Shown here: positions 10,946-22,725 of the stretch, piece by piece
Layout: each line of letters begins with the position of its first letter
How positions within the stretch are numbered: position 1 is the first letter of the stretch
Source of the DNA: Phocoena phocoena
Lineage: Eukaryota > Chordata > Mammalia > Artiodactyla > Phocoenidae
DNA: 64,000 bases
NCBI RefSeq assembly: GCF_963924675.1
Contig: NC_089230.1
Span: forward strand, 2,233,001 to 2,297,000
Direction: 5' to 3'
Program-made: the position numbers and the translations under genes
Notes under the pieces: model-generated
What the model was told of the DNA's origin: nothing
Seen by the model: only the letters and a program-made list of their open reading frames with translations
The model's database searches: none

Positions 10946-12535
10946 TAAAACACTGTGAAGGGTTGCACACAGTGGAGTGAAGAGAATGAACACCCCAGAC
11001 CAAGGTTAAAATGCAACGGTTTTGTCTATCTCTGAACGCCGGTGGAGTTATTACAAGCCTCGACTGGATTGGATCCAACAATCGTAAATCTCTTGACCCA
11101 CCTCCCAGGGCTCAAGAACAAAGGTATAATCTTACTACTTGCTCAGAGTAATTAATGAGGGCAAGGTTTTTAAAAATATAATGTATGAAAGCATATCACA
11201 ATATGTTGTTAAAAATTTCCTAAAAATTAATGGTATATCCAAAATAAAATGTTAAATGTAGAAATAGCAAAGTTCAAAGCATATAATAATAAGGAGAAAG
11301 TGAGCATGGCAGTCATCTAGGCTTATGCTCCCGGACTCACGGTCATTGTCTAAAACGAGTGCTGAGTTTACTGGCAGCCCAGGCGATAAAAAAGAGCACA
11401 GATGGCCTAACGATCATTATCTGATACAAGGAGGCTTGCCAGCGTTTCAAAAGAGAATAACTTCCTAGGTCCTGAGAGAACAGTTTCCGAGGTCCTAAGA
11501 TGTAAAGGAGTATTCATGTGGGTCGCAGGTGAGGAATGTGGACAAGCCCATGGATGCTGTCTATGTTCTGGCTGGTTGGTCCTGGTGACCATTGACAGTA
11601 GCTCAGGGACTTCTGCCGGACGGTGATTCCGTGGACAGGTAGGGCCAGGGGTGCTGCAGGGCCAGGAGGGCGGCTTTCGGTGAATAAGGTCAGTCACTTC
11701 CCACTGAGCCCTCCAGGAGCCTGGAAAGTTCTACTCAAGGCCAGGCTTTGGGCCTTAGGTGACCCACACCCTCAGCCCCATGCAGAACGCACTAGCACCG
11801 CTCCAACAGGGTTTACATAGTCAGGGAGTAAAGTATACAAGCCAGTTTACTAGTCAGAGATGAAGACAAAATAAATCACATAGAATGTGAGGGTTAAAAA
11901 GGACTAAGGTGTTTGTCAATCCTTTCCAGTTTCACGTTCAGATCAAAAACGAGGATGGTGTTTCTTCCCGAGTCCCTTTCCAGGCCGAGGTCGCAGCTTT
12001 CCTCTGCATCCCTGAGCCCCCTCCAGCCCCCTCCAGACCTGGTCTCAGAACCTCCCCCTCCCCCAGCCCCACGGCCCTCTCCAGGCCTCCCTCCTGCCCA
12101 TCACCTGTGTTCATCTCCCATTTGCCACCTCCCCACGTGCTTCCAACTGCTCCATCAAATTACCTCCGCTCCGGCTCACGGGGCCCAAGCTTCCTGGTAT
12201 GTCTCCAGGGCTTCGTCTCTGCTCAAGGGCAAGTCTCCCCCCTCACGTGCCATGGGGAGGTGAGGCTCTGCAGGCAAGACCAGCTGGGACACATTCACGG
12301 TGGTGCTTCGTCTGCTGGCCTCCAGATGCTCAGCTAAGCGTCTGGGTAAAGCAGCCTGTGGCAGGGGGCGTCTCGTGAGCTGCAGGGGCGCCCCCAGCCC
12401 AGGCGACGCGGTTGCCCCCCACAGGGCCGTCACCACCACCTTGCTGAGCCCTTGACCAGCCATGAGCCTTCTGCGTGTGTTAGCTCATTTCATCCTAATG
12501 GTTGGGGGCCGTTTGGGTTTGTCTCTCCCGACCTC
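10946..12535. other. Intergenic, nothing recognised
   Basis: Mixed AT-rich (11130-11330) and then GC-rich sequence, with no recognisable repeat or gene. The open frame around 11909-12337 is proline/serine-rich low-complexity translation and shows no known domain. Confidence 0.4.
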
Positions 12536-12625
12536 TGACCCAGGGGTCCAGCCTGGCGTGGAGCCCAGGCATCAGCATTTTTAAAAGCTCCCCAAGTGTT
12601 TGAAAGTGTAGCCGGTGTGAGGCTC
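12536..12625 (+). repeat. MER5A-like DNA transposon fragment
   Basis: The phrase 'ggcatcagcatttttaaaag' followed by 'ctccccaagtg' and 'gtagccggtg' matches the conserved end of the MER5A hAT-Charlie fossil. Only the 3' part is clear. Confidence 0.6.
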
Positions 12626-13539
12626 CCCCGGGTTTAAAATCGTGTCATTTCTCTGCTACTGCAGCAGTTTGCTCCCCCCGGCCTCCAGCCACCCACTCCG
12701 GGGGCCAGGCCTCCCCTGCGGATCTCTGCCCCCCAACTCAGCCACGGGCAGACAATACTCGTGAGTTCCGGGGGGGCTGGGCCTCGGCTCTCGGCTCTCT
12801 CCCGCCAGGCCCCAGACACTCCTCTGCTTCCAGCATCACCTCCCTCGGTCGTCAGCCCCTGTGGGTTTTGCTTCTGCGAAAGCTTCCAGCCCCTCTCTCC
12901 TTGGTCTCTGGTGCTTCACGAGCCGACAACAACCTTCCAAACTGCCGGGGTCACGTGCTGCTTCCCTGCCCACAAGCCACCAGCCGTGGTCCTTTTCTTT
13001 CAGGGTGAAATCCAGCGGCTTAGCCTGGTTTACAGGACCCTCCAGGATTCGGTCCTCTCTCGTCCTTTCCCCCACCATCCCTTTTCTCCCCGAGATATAA
13101 TATACACTTCCCCCAATACAAGTTTATGTGTGTATTACTTACAAAGATAATCATCTCTGCATCTCGGCGGGTATTGCTGGCTTTATTAAAGTTCCTTTCT
13201 TCCTCCACTCCTGGCCTACATTAGTGCTCAAAATTCCCCTTAGATGTCTTTCCTTAGGGGAAGTCTTTTAAAACTGCCCTAACCTCCCCCAGGCAGCAGC
13301 CTGGCTGGCTCAGGTGCCCTTCCATGGCTTCCCCAGAGGGTTCTGCCCTTTCTTCCTCGCCGGCCCTTGAGGCTCCTCCCGGGATAACAATCTGTCCCCT
13401 TCTCTGTCCCCTCCCAGCGTAAGGGTGGGAACGTGGGCAGATCCCACAGCTGGAGGAACCTGGGTCTGGAGCAGCAGTCGGTTAGTTTGTCCTTTCCTCC
13501 CGCCAGGGCTCAGCACCCTGGAGGGGCAGCAGGTGGGAG
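12626..13539. other. Intergenic, nothing recognised
   Basis: Moderately GC-rich sequence without recognisable repeats or exons. Confidence 0.35.
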
Positions 13540-13690
13540 AGGAGTGCGTGTCCGGGGCCGTGGGGACCGCGCGGGCTGTGCCGCATCACCCGGGCTGCGG
13601 GAGCGGGCACGACGGGTGCACGGCGCCCCCTGGCGGGTGGGGCGGGCGGAACAGAGCGCGCGGGCGGGCGGTCCCGGGCCGGTCATTCAC
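13540..13690. promoter_or_regulatory. Small CpG-dense patch
   Basis: A stretch of about 150 bp with unusually many CG dinucleotides (for example gcgcgcgggcgggcgg) in a region otherwise poor in CpG. No gene start is recognisable nearby. It contains the CTCF-like motif at 13623-13636. It could be a small orphan CpG island or regulatory element. This is inference from base composition only. Confidence 0.4.
13623..13636 (-). promoter_or_regulatory. CTCF-like motif
   Basis: The + strand reads gcgccccctggcgg. Its complement, ccgccagggggcgc, matches the CTCF core CCASYAGRKGGCRS at 13 of 14 positions. It lies within the CpG-dense patch. Occupancy is unknown. Confidence 0.5.
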
Positions 13691-15932
13691 CTGAGTTCCC
13701 CGGGCCATGCTCCAGCCACAGGTGATGCTCCTGGCCCACCTTCTTCTGGTTCAGTGGCCCGCTTGTTATTTCTGTTAGAACATCAGTCCGACCCTCAGCG
13801 CAATGCTCCTTCACCTCTTCTCCCCCAGTTCCCTACAAAAATAAAACAAAAAACCACAAGCCTCCCCACCAGGCTGCTTTGGGAGGGAAAGCCTCTTATC
13901 TAGGAATTCAGAAGCAGGTCATTCTCCTATGAGGCTCCGTCCATGTCTGCCCTCAGGATGTTTTCATACTGTATGGAGCAGCCCTTAATTAGAGACTAGT
14001 TCTTTCCTTCCAATCTCCAGTTCTGCGGGGTTTCTGTTTCCCTCCACCTACCACCCTGGAATGTGATCAGGGACCCGAGTGGAGATTTTAACCTGTGGCC
14101 ATGAGATCCACAAGGATTCACTGGTGGACACACACAGGGAAACACGCATTCCATCGATGAAATTCTGAGGCGAGGGAAACATCCTTAAAGAAAACCAGGT
14201 TTGGGAGGGTTTACATTTAATGTAGGTCTGTGGGAGGTTCCAAGAACGTGAGGAACCCCAGTGCCACCGTTTGAAGGTCTTTGCCCCCAGCCCCTCCCCT
14301 CTGCTGCTGTCTCCTCAGCCCCCTCGCTGTCCCACCTGCCCCTCCAGCTCTGCAGCTGAGTTTCCTACTCCCACCCACTGCCAATCCAGAAAACAGGCAG
14401 AGGCCTACTGTGTGCTGGGTGGTCACCACACAGGGTAAATAGGGTAAACAATGTCCGTGACAAACCTTACCAAAGGGAAAAAATTTAACTCTGGTGCACC
14501 CCGTAGCTGCTGGGAGACATCTGACTGAATGCAATCCAAACGTTGAAGAGCCGAGGGTCTCCATCACCCCAGGCGGAGTGACGCCAGGGCCATAAGACTG
14601 ACCAAGAGGGTCTCCAGGGACACAAATGGCTGTAACGTGCTCCATAAAGCAAGTCTGAGGTGGCGTGGGCCCAGAGGAGGGGGCAGAATCCTGCCGGTGG
14701 GAAGGAACAAAGGGCAGGTAAGTGGGCTTTGAGAGCCGTGGGGCAGACATCTTTTGGGCAAAATTAAATTCTTTTTTATTCAGAAAAATCCAGAAGGTAT
14801 TGTGTTGCTCATTCTGTGCTGAGACTACAAATACTTATAATTCTTCTAATACTTCCCAGCTTTGAGCAATTTATATACCAGTGAGGAAGACCAATGAGGA
14901 CACGCATTTGTAAAGAGCGACATGATATATAATGCAATACAATGTGTACTTGAGTGGCAGCGGGGTCAGGGACGAAGGAGAAACATCCCGAGGCGGCCAG
15001 GCGCAGGGAGAGGCCCAGCGCCTGGAAAGGGCAGCCGGGGATGTGGAACCGCAGCTCAGGCACAGCTGTGGACCGCCCACCAGTCCCATGCTGGGAGGGC
15101 CGCCCACCTCTCTCAGCCTCGGTTAGCGACTTCCCCACAGATTCTCAGAAGTCCCCGGAGCCAGGCAACGGCCCGGGCCAGAGTCCTGCCCTTCCCCTTT
15201 CCGAGGGGCCTCTGCTCTATCCCACGTGGGCTGACTCTCCAGGAGACGTGCTGACTCTTCACTCTCTCATCTGAGTTTCACCTCCGGCCTGGGAGGGGGA
15301 CCTTATAGAAAGGAGCTATGTCATTTCCAGGAAAAGAGGTCATTTCAGAGGAAGACGCTGGAAGCAGTCTCAGAGGCTGGAAGTCCCTGCCTGGGGCAGA
15401 GTGCGAGGGTCCTGGGCACCAGTCTGAGTTTATGGTTCATGTCAAGGAAATTTAGCACCCTCAGAATGTTCCTAGGATGTGAATAGCACGTGTTTCATGC
15501 CTAAGAAATCACCTTGAGCATCATTTATTGTTGCGGAAAAATTTTTAATCTTACAAAAGTAAAATTTCAGCAGAAGTTGAGTAATTGCACTTAAACTGCC
15601 ACACGGTGTGCAAACGCACTTCCTAGTTTAAAAAAAAGCCCTTTAAGGTTTTTCTTCATTTTTTTTTTTCAGGACAGGTGTAAATGAACTGAGTTTCAAA
15701 CTCAAAATGATGAAAATCCCCTACATAGACCTTCCTGAGTGGATACACAAGAGGAAGATGAGGACAGAAGTTAAGGTGACAGCACAGGACTTGTTTTCAA
15801 AGGTGTTCTTTTTAGTTTCATTGCTCCTGGAGAAATCAACTTATATCAAAATATGGCATTCCTTATATTTTTTGTGAAACTGAGAATTTGTAATTATTTA
15901 TTCATTCAGTTGTTTATTCAAGAAATCAGTGG
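13691..15932. other. Intergenic, nothing recognised
   Basis: No repeat or exon could be assigned. Open frames around 14217-14750 and 14922-15254 overlap each other on opposite strands and show no domains. Confidence 0.35.
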
Positions 15933-16274
15933 GGACTTCCCTGGTGGTGCAGTGGTTGAGAATCTGCCTGCCAATGCAGGGGACACGGGTTCGAGCCCTG
16001 GTCCGGGAAGATCCCACATGCCGCGGAGCAGCTAAACCCGTGCGCCACAACTACTGAGCCTGCACTCTAGAGCCCGTGAGCCACAACTGCTGAGCCCACG
16101 TGCCACAACTACTGAGCCCGCGCACCTACAGCCCGTGCTCTGCAACAAGAGAAGCCACCGCAATGAGAAGCCTGCACGCCACAACAAAGAGTAGCCCCCG
16201 CTCGCCGCCACTAGAGAAAGCCCGCGAGCAGCAACGAAGACCCAACATAGCCAAAAATTAATTAATTAACAAAA
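15933..16274 (+). mobile_element. CHR-type SINE, long form
   Basis: Head 'gacttccctggtggtgcag', repeated 'ccacaactactgagcc' segments, tail 'ccaaaaattaattaatt'. The duplication aagaaatcagtgg (15920-15932) is matched by aagaaatcggtgg (16275-16287). Confidence 0.92.
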
Positions 16275-16287
16275 AAGAAATCGGTGG

Positions 16288-17284
16288 ATCACTGCCACAC
16301 ACACAGTCCCTCTCTGCCCCTATGGGTGGAGCTGCGTCTGATCCAGGTGACACACCTGGGTCACCCAGTGGTGGTGAGTGAGCGGTGATGACGGCAGTGC
16401 TATTTTCGAAGGCTGGTCCCCGAAGGCCCTCTTGAGAAGTGACAGTTGAAGCGAGTTCTTGAAGGGAAGTGAGCGCAGGAGCGTCTGCGTGTGGCGCGGA
16501 GACAGGCACGACGGTGCCTCGAGGTTGAAGGAGTTTCTGTGACTTTCTCTTGCAAGAATAAGTAAAAGTATCCAAGAGCATTTTCTAAATTAGATACTAC
16601 CACGTAGTCTCAAGTTACGAAAATTAAAACAATCTCATCTTGATGCAGAAGTATAAAGTTGAAAGTTCAGTGGAAGGGAATAAATAGTAAAGAAATAAAG
16701 TCAAATATGTAGAATGTGATAAATTTGCTTTTGAATATTTTGTACTTTTATTTAAAAATTTTCCTTCTGTCGCATCATAGGAAATCACAGACGCCCTTCT
16801 GTGGAGCTAGCACCAGTGAGTAGAGACGGTCCGTAGGGGACAGGCTCCCAGCGGGCGGGGTCGGCATGGGGTGTGGCCAGCTGAGTGCCACCCGCTGTCC
16901 CGGCCAGGAACCCTGCAGGGGGCAGGTTTCAGCAATGACCTTCATGCCGCTGCTGAAATTTCCATGCCGTAAATGAGACGAAGGTCACTGGAAGCCGTGC
17001 CACGTCGAGGAAAGGCAGGGAGAAGGGACGTCACCTCCAGGGCTCTGCACTTGCTGGAGGAGACCTCACGTCTCGGGGGAAACTCACCGAAAGTGTCTTC
17101 ACCAGGGAAACAGGCATGAGTAACCCCAGGACGCGGGCCCCCTTTCTCCCTTCAGACGGAGGATACACGCGGGAGCTCGAAACCTGGAAGACGGGCAAGC
17201 AGGGCATAGCTGCTAACGGTTTATGAGGTGGCCAGTAGCCTCCTGCCTTGACCACGTTTGGGAAGCAGTGGAATCTTAGTCCTT
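16288..17284. other. Intergenic, nothing recognised
   Basis: No gene or clear repeat was recognised between the SINE and the L1 fragment. Confidence 0.35.
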
Positions 17285-17696
17285 ATTTATGCAGCAACGT
17301 CGTGGACCTGGAGATGCTCACACTAAGTGAAGTCCACCAGACCGAGAAGGACAAGTACCTCACGATATGACTTATGTGTGGGCTCTAAAACACGATCCAA
17401 ATGAACTTATCCGTGACACAGAAACAGACTTACAGATGTAGAGAACAGACTTATGGTTGCCAAGTGGGGCGGGAGGATGGATTGGGAGTGTGGGGTCAGC
17501 AGATGCAAGCTAGTATACATAGAATGGATAAACAAGGTCTTACTGTACAGTACAGGGCAATATCCTGTGATACACCGCAATGGAAAAGAATATGAGAAAG
17601 AATGCATCTATGTATGACTGAATCCCTTTGCTGTAGAGTGGAAAATAACACAACATTGTAAATCAGTTGATTTACTTCAATACTTCAATAAAATAC
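17285..17696 (+). mobile_element. Old L1 3' end fragment
   Basis: Contains 'acagacttatggttgccaag', 'gggcaatatcctgtgatac' and 'acattgtaaatcagttgat', characteristic of an older L1 3' UTR. It is diverged and abuts a reverse SINE at its A-rich tail. The left boundary is approximate. Confidence 0.75.
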
Positions 17697-17906
17697 TTTT
17701 TTTTTTGTTTGTTTGTGGTACGCGGGCTTCTCACTGCTGTGGCCTCTCCCATTGTGGAGCACAGGCTCCGGACGCGCAGGCTCAGTGGCCATGGCTCACG
17801 GGCCCAGCCGCTCCGCGACATGTGGGATCTTCCCGGACCGGGGCACGAACCCGCATCCCCTGCATCGGCAGGCAGACTCTCAACCACTGCGCTACCAGGG
17901 AAGCCC
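17697..17906 (-). mobile_element. CHR-type SINE, short form
   Basis: Starts with poly-T and 'gtggtacgcgggcttctcac', ends 'ctaccagggaagccc'. It is the reverse complement of the short form, inserted at the A-rich end of the L1 fragment. Confidence 0.92.
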
Positions 17907-20304
17907 TACACATATATTTTTAAGCATAAACTGTGTCACACAACAACTATTTTTTGTGGCTTATCTGATCATTTTCCCGGATCAGAAGACACGATGCTGC
18001 AGGGCGGGTTCCCTGGCGGGTGGTGGGACTGCCCCCTGCCCACCCCCTCCTCAGCCTCCCCTGGTCAGCACTGCCTGCAGTTTCTTCTCTCTTCCTCTCT
18101 TTCTCAGCTCTTCTTTCCCCAGGCATGGAGATGGGCCGACATCATGTCTCTGGCTGTGAGAGCTGTCGGAAAGGCATTTAGTGGACTTTAAACCCTTGTT
18201 TTCATGAGCTCAGTCACAACATCTTAATCACACGTATTCTCTCTCTCTCCCTCTCTCTCCCTCTCTCTGTCTCTGTGTGTGTCTCTCTCTCACCCAGAGG
18301 GTGTGATGCCCACCTGGACATAATTAACCACACAGCGTACACTGCCAGCCTTAGTCTCGGACTGACGCTTCCAAAGAAAATGGTTCCCTCTCATGTGTAA
18401 ACTCACAGTTTAAAAACTTAATTTTAAAATTTACAGTTATTTCCTGATTATTAAAGTGATCTATTCTGTTATAGAATATATAGGAAGCTCTAAAGTAAAA
18501 AAAAAAAAAGTCGTTTATAATCCCATTACTTGGAGATAGCTACTTGCTAAAATTTTGGTAAATTTCCTCCCAGTACTTTCTATAAACAAGCAAGATTAGG
18601 CGCTGCTCTACACAGTTGACATTGTGGATTTTTTTATCCATTTAATCTGTAATCTTAACTTCTCATGTCATTGTGTTTTGAAATATTTAGAACATCGGTA
18701 TAATAGACATATTACAGGGATCTCCTGTCGCTAAGTCTTTGCTTATGTCACTAGCTATCACTTCATGAAAGATTCTAAGACATGGAACTTGTGTCCGAGG
18801 TATAGGAGGGCTTTGTGTGTGTTTGATTTTAATTTTTGTTGTTTGTTTCTAGTAAATAGGTGTAAAGTTGACAAAGAAGATCTTACGTCCCTTTGGTGTT
18901 CTTTCTAGATCTATTAGGCCAGGAATCCGGGGAAGAAAAATAATTTGAGGGGACCTGCCGAGGAGGCACTGAGAGTGGATTCTCCAAGGACGGGACCCTG
19001 CGTCCACGGACACCAGGCCCTACTCCCTGACCCAGACTTGCACCCCTGGGACCGTGTCACGTCCCGGCAGAGCTGCAGCCCTGTCGTTCTGTCAGTGACC
19101 TGAGACATACCCCTCCAGCCTGGTTTCGCTGGGCTCGCCCCAGGTCTCTTCAGCTCTGAGAACTTGTACTTGGCCCGCCAAAGTGTGAGTTTCAGGGACA
19201 GGCCCTCCTTTTCCTGTTTCTCAGGCTTGTGGTTACGAAGAGACGGCCGCTCCCCAAGCTGTGACACTGGACGGGCAGCCCCCTCGTGGGCGAGTGGGTG
19301 GTAGATTCCCACAGGGCTTGAAGGGTAGGGAAACTCTGAAAGAGAATCACAGTTTACTGACCAAGTATTCTTCATTTATTGACATCGAACAAAAAGCGAA
19401 ACCAACTGGAGTGAAAACACAGAAGTTTCCTTAATAGGAAGAGTATTGAAGAAATAGAATGGTTTTTGAAAATGGAGTTTCTAAGGATAAAAAGATTTAA
19501 CAAGATCCCTAAGGGAAAAGCTTGAATATTATAACTTTAAAAGAGAGGAAGTAAAGGACAATTCAGTCTTTCAGAAGTAAGGGAAATACACCAGGGTGTT
19601 GATAAAGACAAGCAGAATTTTCAAAAATTCTGTAACTTTGATTTTCTATCTTTAAAAAGGAAAATGTGTAATTATTAATGTTTATGTTACCTATTGAGCT
19701 AGAATATTTATAATTTAGAAAGTCTTTGGTGGACTGTGGACAGAAATCTGCAATTAAGGGGTAGCTTTTAACGTCTCTCAAGTTATCCTCGTGTTGACAG
19801 AAAGGATTTCATCCGTTTCTTCCCTGCATTTGTGTAACTCCCGTCCCTGAAAAGATGAGTGAGTGCCAGCTTTTCTGGTGTTACCGTGCATGTGCCACGG
19901 CATCCCTGGAGGTGAGACACGTGGTCCCCAGCCAGCCCTCACCTGGAGCAAACGCATCCTTGTGTGCCCCCAAGGAACCCTTTATAACAGGCATGCAGTT
20001 CATGGGAGGTGTCACTAGAGGTACCAGTCGGGATGTTTCTGCAGCTCTGGACGCTTGGAAGACTCTCCAAGCGCACCTTCTTAGGAAACACGAGGCAGGT
20101 GAACCTGCGTGACGCAGAGATGGGGGGACGTGTGGGCTGGTGGCCCAGTTGGAAAGGAAAACCCTGATAAAATTAAAGCAAAAAGGACTGCAAGTCAAAT
20201 GACCCAAAATGTCATGTAAATCAATAGTCGTGGTGGGCTTCCTGAGACATGGACTTTTCATGCACACAGGAGTGAGGCTGCTGCCAGCAGGGAAGCGGTG
20301 GGCA
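17907..20304. other. Intergenic, with a (CT)n tract
   Basis: A CT/TC-rich simple repeat lies at about 18238-18294. The rest is AT-rich sequence without a recognisable gene. Confidence 0.4.
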
Positions 20305-20432
20305 GCGTGGTCAAGACCCTGGGCTCTGGTGCAAGCTGGGCTGGGGGGACCTTGCTCCTGCCGCTGACTGCCCTGTGACCTGGAGCGAGTGACCTAACCT
20401 CTCTGAGCTGCCACGCCTTCATCCATAAAATA
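20305..20432 (+). repeat. MIR SINE
   Basis: The MIR core is legible as 'gaccctgggctctggtgcaa' followed by 'gctgactgccctgtgacctgg' and 'cctctctgagctgcca'. An old, mammal-wide element. Confidence 0.8.
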
Positions 20433-20726
20433 GGGCTTTCCCAACGCAGCCAAAAATAAATAAATACATTTATTTAAAAAAAAATAGAGCTTAAAATTGT
20501 ACCTACTGCACCTCGTGTTGCTCGGTTCGTTGCAATAACACAGGAGAGCACATGACACGTGGAAAACATGCAGCAAAATAGTAATTCTTACTGTTGAGAC
20601 CCCTTAAAGCTTCCAAGTTAGGTCTCAGAAACGAAGGCATCGACGCACCGTGGAACTGCAGTTGGGTGCGAAATTGTATTACTACATTGGGAAAAAAAAA
20701 AAAGTTTCGTTAAAAGTCTAAGCATC

Positions 20727-20929
20727 GGGCTTCCCTGGTGGCGCAGTGGTTGAGAGTCCGCCTGCCGATGCAGGGGACACGGGTTCGTGCCCCGGTCCGG
20801 GAGGATCCCACATGCCACGGAGCGGCTGCGTCTGTGAGCCATGGCCGCTGAGCCTGCACGTCCGGAGCCTGTGCTCCGCAACGAGAGAGGCCACGACAGT
20901 GAGAGGCCCGCGTACCGCAAAAAAAGAAA
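20727..20929 (+). mobile_element. CHR-type SINE, short form
   Basis: Near-consensus short form. A 15-bp duplication, aaaagtctaagcatc, flanks it at 20712-20726 and 20930-20944, with a third copy at 20953-20967. Confidence 0.95.
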
Positions 20930-21173
20930 AAAAGTCTAAGCATCGTTTTGTTAAAAGTCTAAGCATCAGACAGAAGTTAGTAATTACTGCAGCAAATGTA
21001 TCTGGCAGCCGAGATGCCCCAGATACAGTGCACAGTGCTGTATCTGTAAGAGTACCTCAACTACAAGGACCCCGCAGGTAGCTATTGTCATATTCACCCC
21101 ACATTGCTGCTAAGTGGAGAGACCAGACAGAACCAGAGTCCGTTTGATTCCAAAGCCCGAACCAGGCTGAGCA

Positions 21174-21258
21174 GGGACTTCCCCGGGAGTCCAGCGGTTA
21201 GGACTCCGAGCTTCCACTGCAGGGCGCACGGGCTCCATCCCTGGTCAGGGAAGCCTCC
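21174..21258 (+). mobile_element. Partial SINE of the 'ggactccgagcttccactgc' type
   Basis: Only the tRNA-like head is present (gggacttccccgggagtcca through ccatccctggtcagg), about 500 bp upstream of the GPR31 start. It belongs to a different subfamily from the short and long forms seen elsewhere. Confidence 0.7.
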
Positions 21259-21771
21259 TCAGCAGAAAATCAAATCTAACAAAATGAAAGGACAGGTGAA
21301 AATGGGCAACTACAAAATGGCCAGGTCCCCCCCACCCCATACCCTCTTCGAGGGGAATGCGGGACCAGATCTACCGGAAAACAATGCAGACTTAGAGAAC
21401 CGTCTATTTGTTTCCATCATTATTTTAACTTTATAGACAGCAAGTCTTCCCAAACTTCTCAAGCCCCTTCAGTGATAGCTGTGGATGGAGAGCCGTGCTC
21501 ACGTGGACACTCTCAGGACACTAGGGCTTCAGTTTAATGCCAGATGTGGGAAGTGAAACACAATTTCCCTGCTTTCAGGGCAAAACAAAACTGCAAGAGG
21601 TTTTTTCCCTCTGCCCCGATCCTCTTTCCACAGACAAATTTTAGTTTGCCTTTGACCTTATTCGATGCCGGTCAGTGTGCTTTCTGTCCTTCTGTGGGAA
21701 AGAGAACGAACTCGGGCCTGCGTCCCTGTGCTCCGCTGCGTCAGGCTCGGCCGTGGCGGGGACTCGGCCAC

Positions 21772-22725
21772 ATGTTGCCACCCAACTGCTCTGTGGCGCA
21801 CAGCTACGCAGCGGAGGTGAGCACGGCCTCGCTGCTGCTGCTGGAGTGTAGCCTGGGCACGCTGGGCAACGCCGTGGCGCTCTGGACCTTCTTCTTCCGT
21901 CTGAAGGTGTGGAAGCCCTACGCCGTCTACTTGTTCAACCTGGTCCTAGCAGACCTCCTGCTGGCTGCCTGCCTGCCCTTTCACGCCGCCTTCTACCTGC
22001 GGCAGAAGACCTGGGGCTTGGGACGTGCATCTTGCCAAGGGATGCTCTTCCTGCGGTCCCTGTGCCGTGGGGCGGGTGTCGCCTTCCTCACCGCCGTGGC
22101 CCTGGACCGCTACCTCCGGGTGGTCCACTCGCGGCTCAAAGTCAACCTTCTGTCCGTGCGGGCGGCCTGGGGGATCTCGGTCCTGGTCTGGCTCATGACG
22201 GCAGCCCTCACTCACCAAAGCGTGTTCCTCTCTGAGGCCGAGTGCCCCAGTTCTGAGCCCAGGACGGAGTCCTCCTTCAGCCTCATCTGGCAGGAAGCCC
22301 TCTCCTTCCTCCAGTTTATCCTTGCCTTCGGCCTCATCCTGTTCTGCAGTGCCGGCCTCATCAGGACTCTCCAGAAGCGGCTCCGAGACCCACACAAGCA
22401 GCCCAAGCTGCAGAGGGCCCAGGCGCTGGTGGCCATGGTTGGGGTGCTGTTCACGCTGTGCTTTCTGCCCAGCTTCCTGGCCCGCATCCTACTGGCCATC
22501 TTCCGAGGGGCGCTCAGCTGCGGGGTCCTGAGCTCCATGGTCCACGCCGCCGACGTGACCGGCAGCCTCACCTACCTGCAGGGCGTGCTGAACCCCGTGG
22601 TGTACTGCTTCTCGAACCCCGCCTTCAGACGCTCCTACCGCAAGCTCTTCTACACCCTCACCCTCAGGGCCCGAAAGCAGGAAGCAGAGGCTCCGGGCTG
22701 TGAGCTCAGAGATTCTTACTCCTGA
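21772..22725 (+). CDS. GPR31: GPR31, 12-HETE-type rhodopsin-family receptor
   Basis: A complete single-exon class A GPCR of 317 residues (human GPR31 is about 319). GPR31 is described as a Gi-coupled plasma-membrane receptor for 12(S)-HETE. Landmarks visible: possible N-glycosylation at Asn5 (NCS), GN at 32-33 in TM1, Asp61 in TM2, Cys88 at the start of TM3, DRY at 112-114, Trp140 in TM4, CFLP at 230-233 in TM6, NPVVY at 274-278 in TM7. The family-typical stretches VWKPYAVYL, QKRLRDPHKQPKLQRAQALV and the C-terminal RDSYS identify it. The open frame extends 76 codons upstream to 21544, but that part has no receptor similarity; the ATG at 21772 gives an N-terminus aligning with the human one (MxxPNCS). 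Extracellular loop 2 looks about five residues shorter than human, with its cysteine (Cys158) shifted. Codons are GC-rich, as in human. Confidence 0.95.
   Translation: MLPPNCSVAHSYAAEVSTASLLLLECSLGTLGNAVALWTFFFRLKVWKPYAVYLFNLVLADLLLAACLPFHAAFYLRQKTWGLGRASCQGMLFLRSLCRGAGVAFLTAVALDRYLRVVHSRLKVNLLSVRAAWGISVLVWLMTAALTHQSVFLSEAECPSSEPRTESSFSLIWQEALSFLQFILAFGLILFCSAGLIRTLQKRLRDPHKQPKLQRAQALVAMVGVLFTLCFLPSFLARILLAIFRGALSCGVLSSMVHAADVTGSLTYLQGVLNPVVYCFSNPAFRRSYRKLFYTLTLRARKQEAEAPGCELRDSYS

Noticed and set aside
17667..18191. Open frames with 'RGLLTAVASPIVEHRLRTRRLSGHGSR'-like translation, also seen near 6430, 10430, 20710, 38900, 49440 and 57300
   Set aside because: These similar peptides recur because they translate the CHR SINE; they are not a gene family. 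(Quoted residues are a repeat translation only.)
21544..21771. 76-codon in-frame upstream extension of GPR31
   Set aside because: No similarity to receptors. The ATG at 21772 gives an N-terminus that aligns with human GPR31 and a 317-residue protein of family length.
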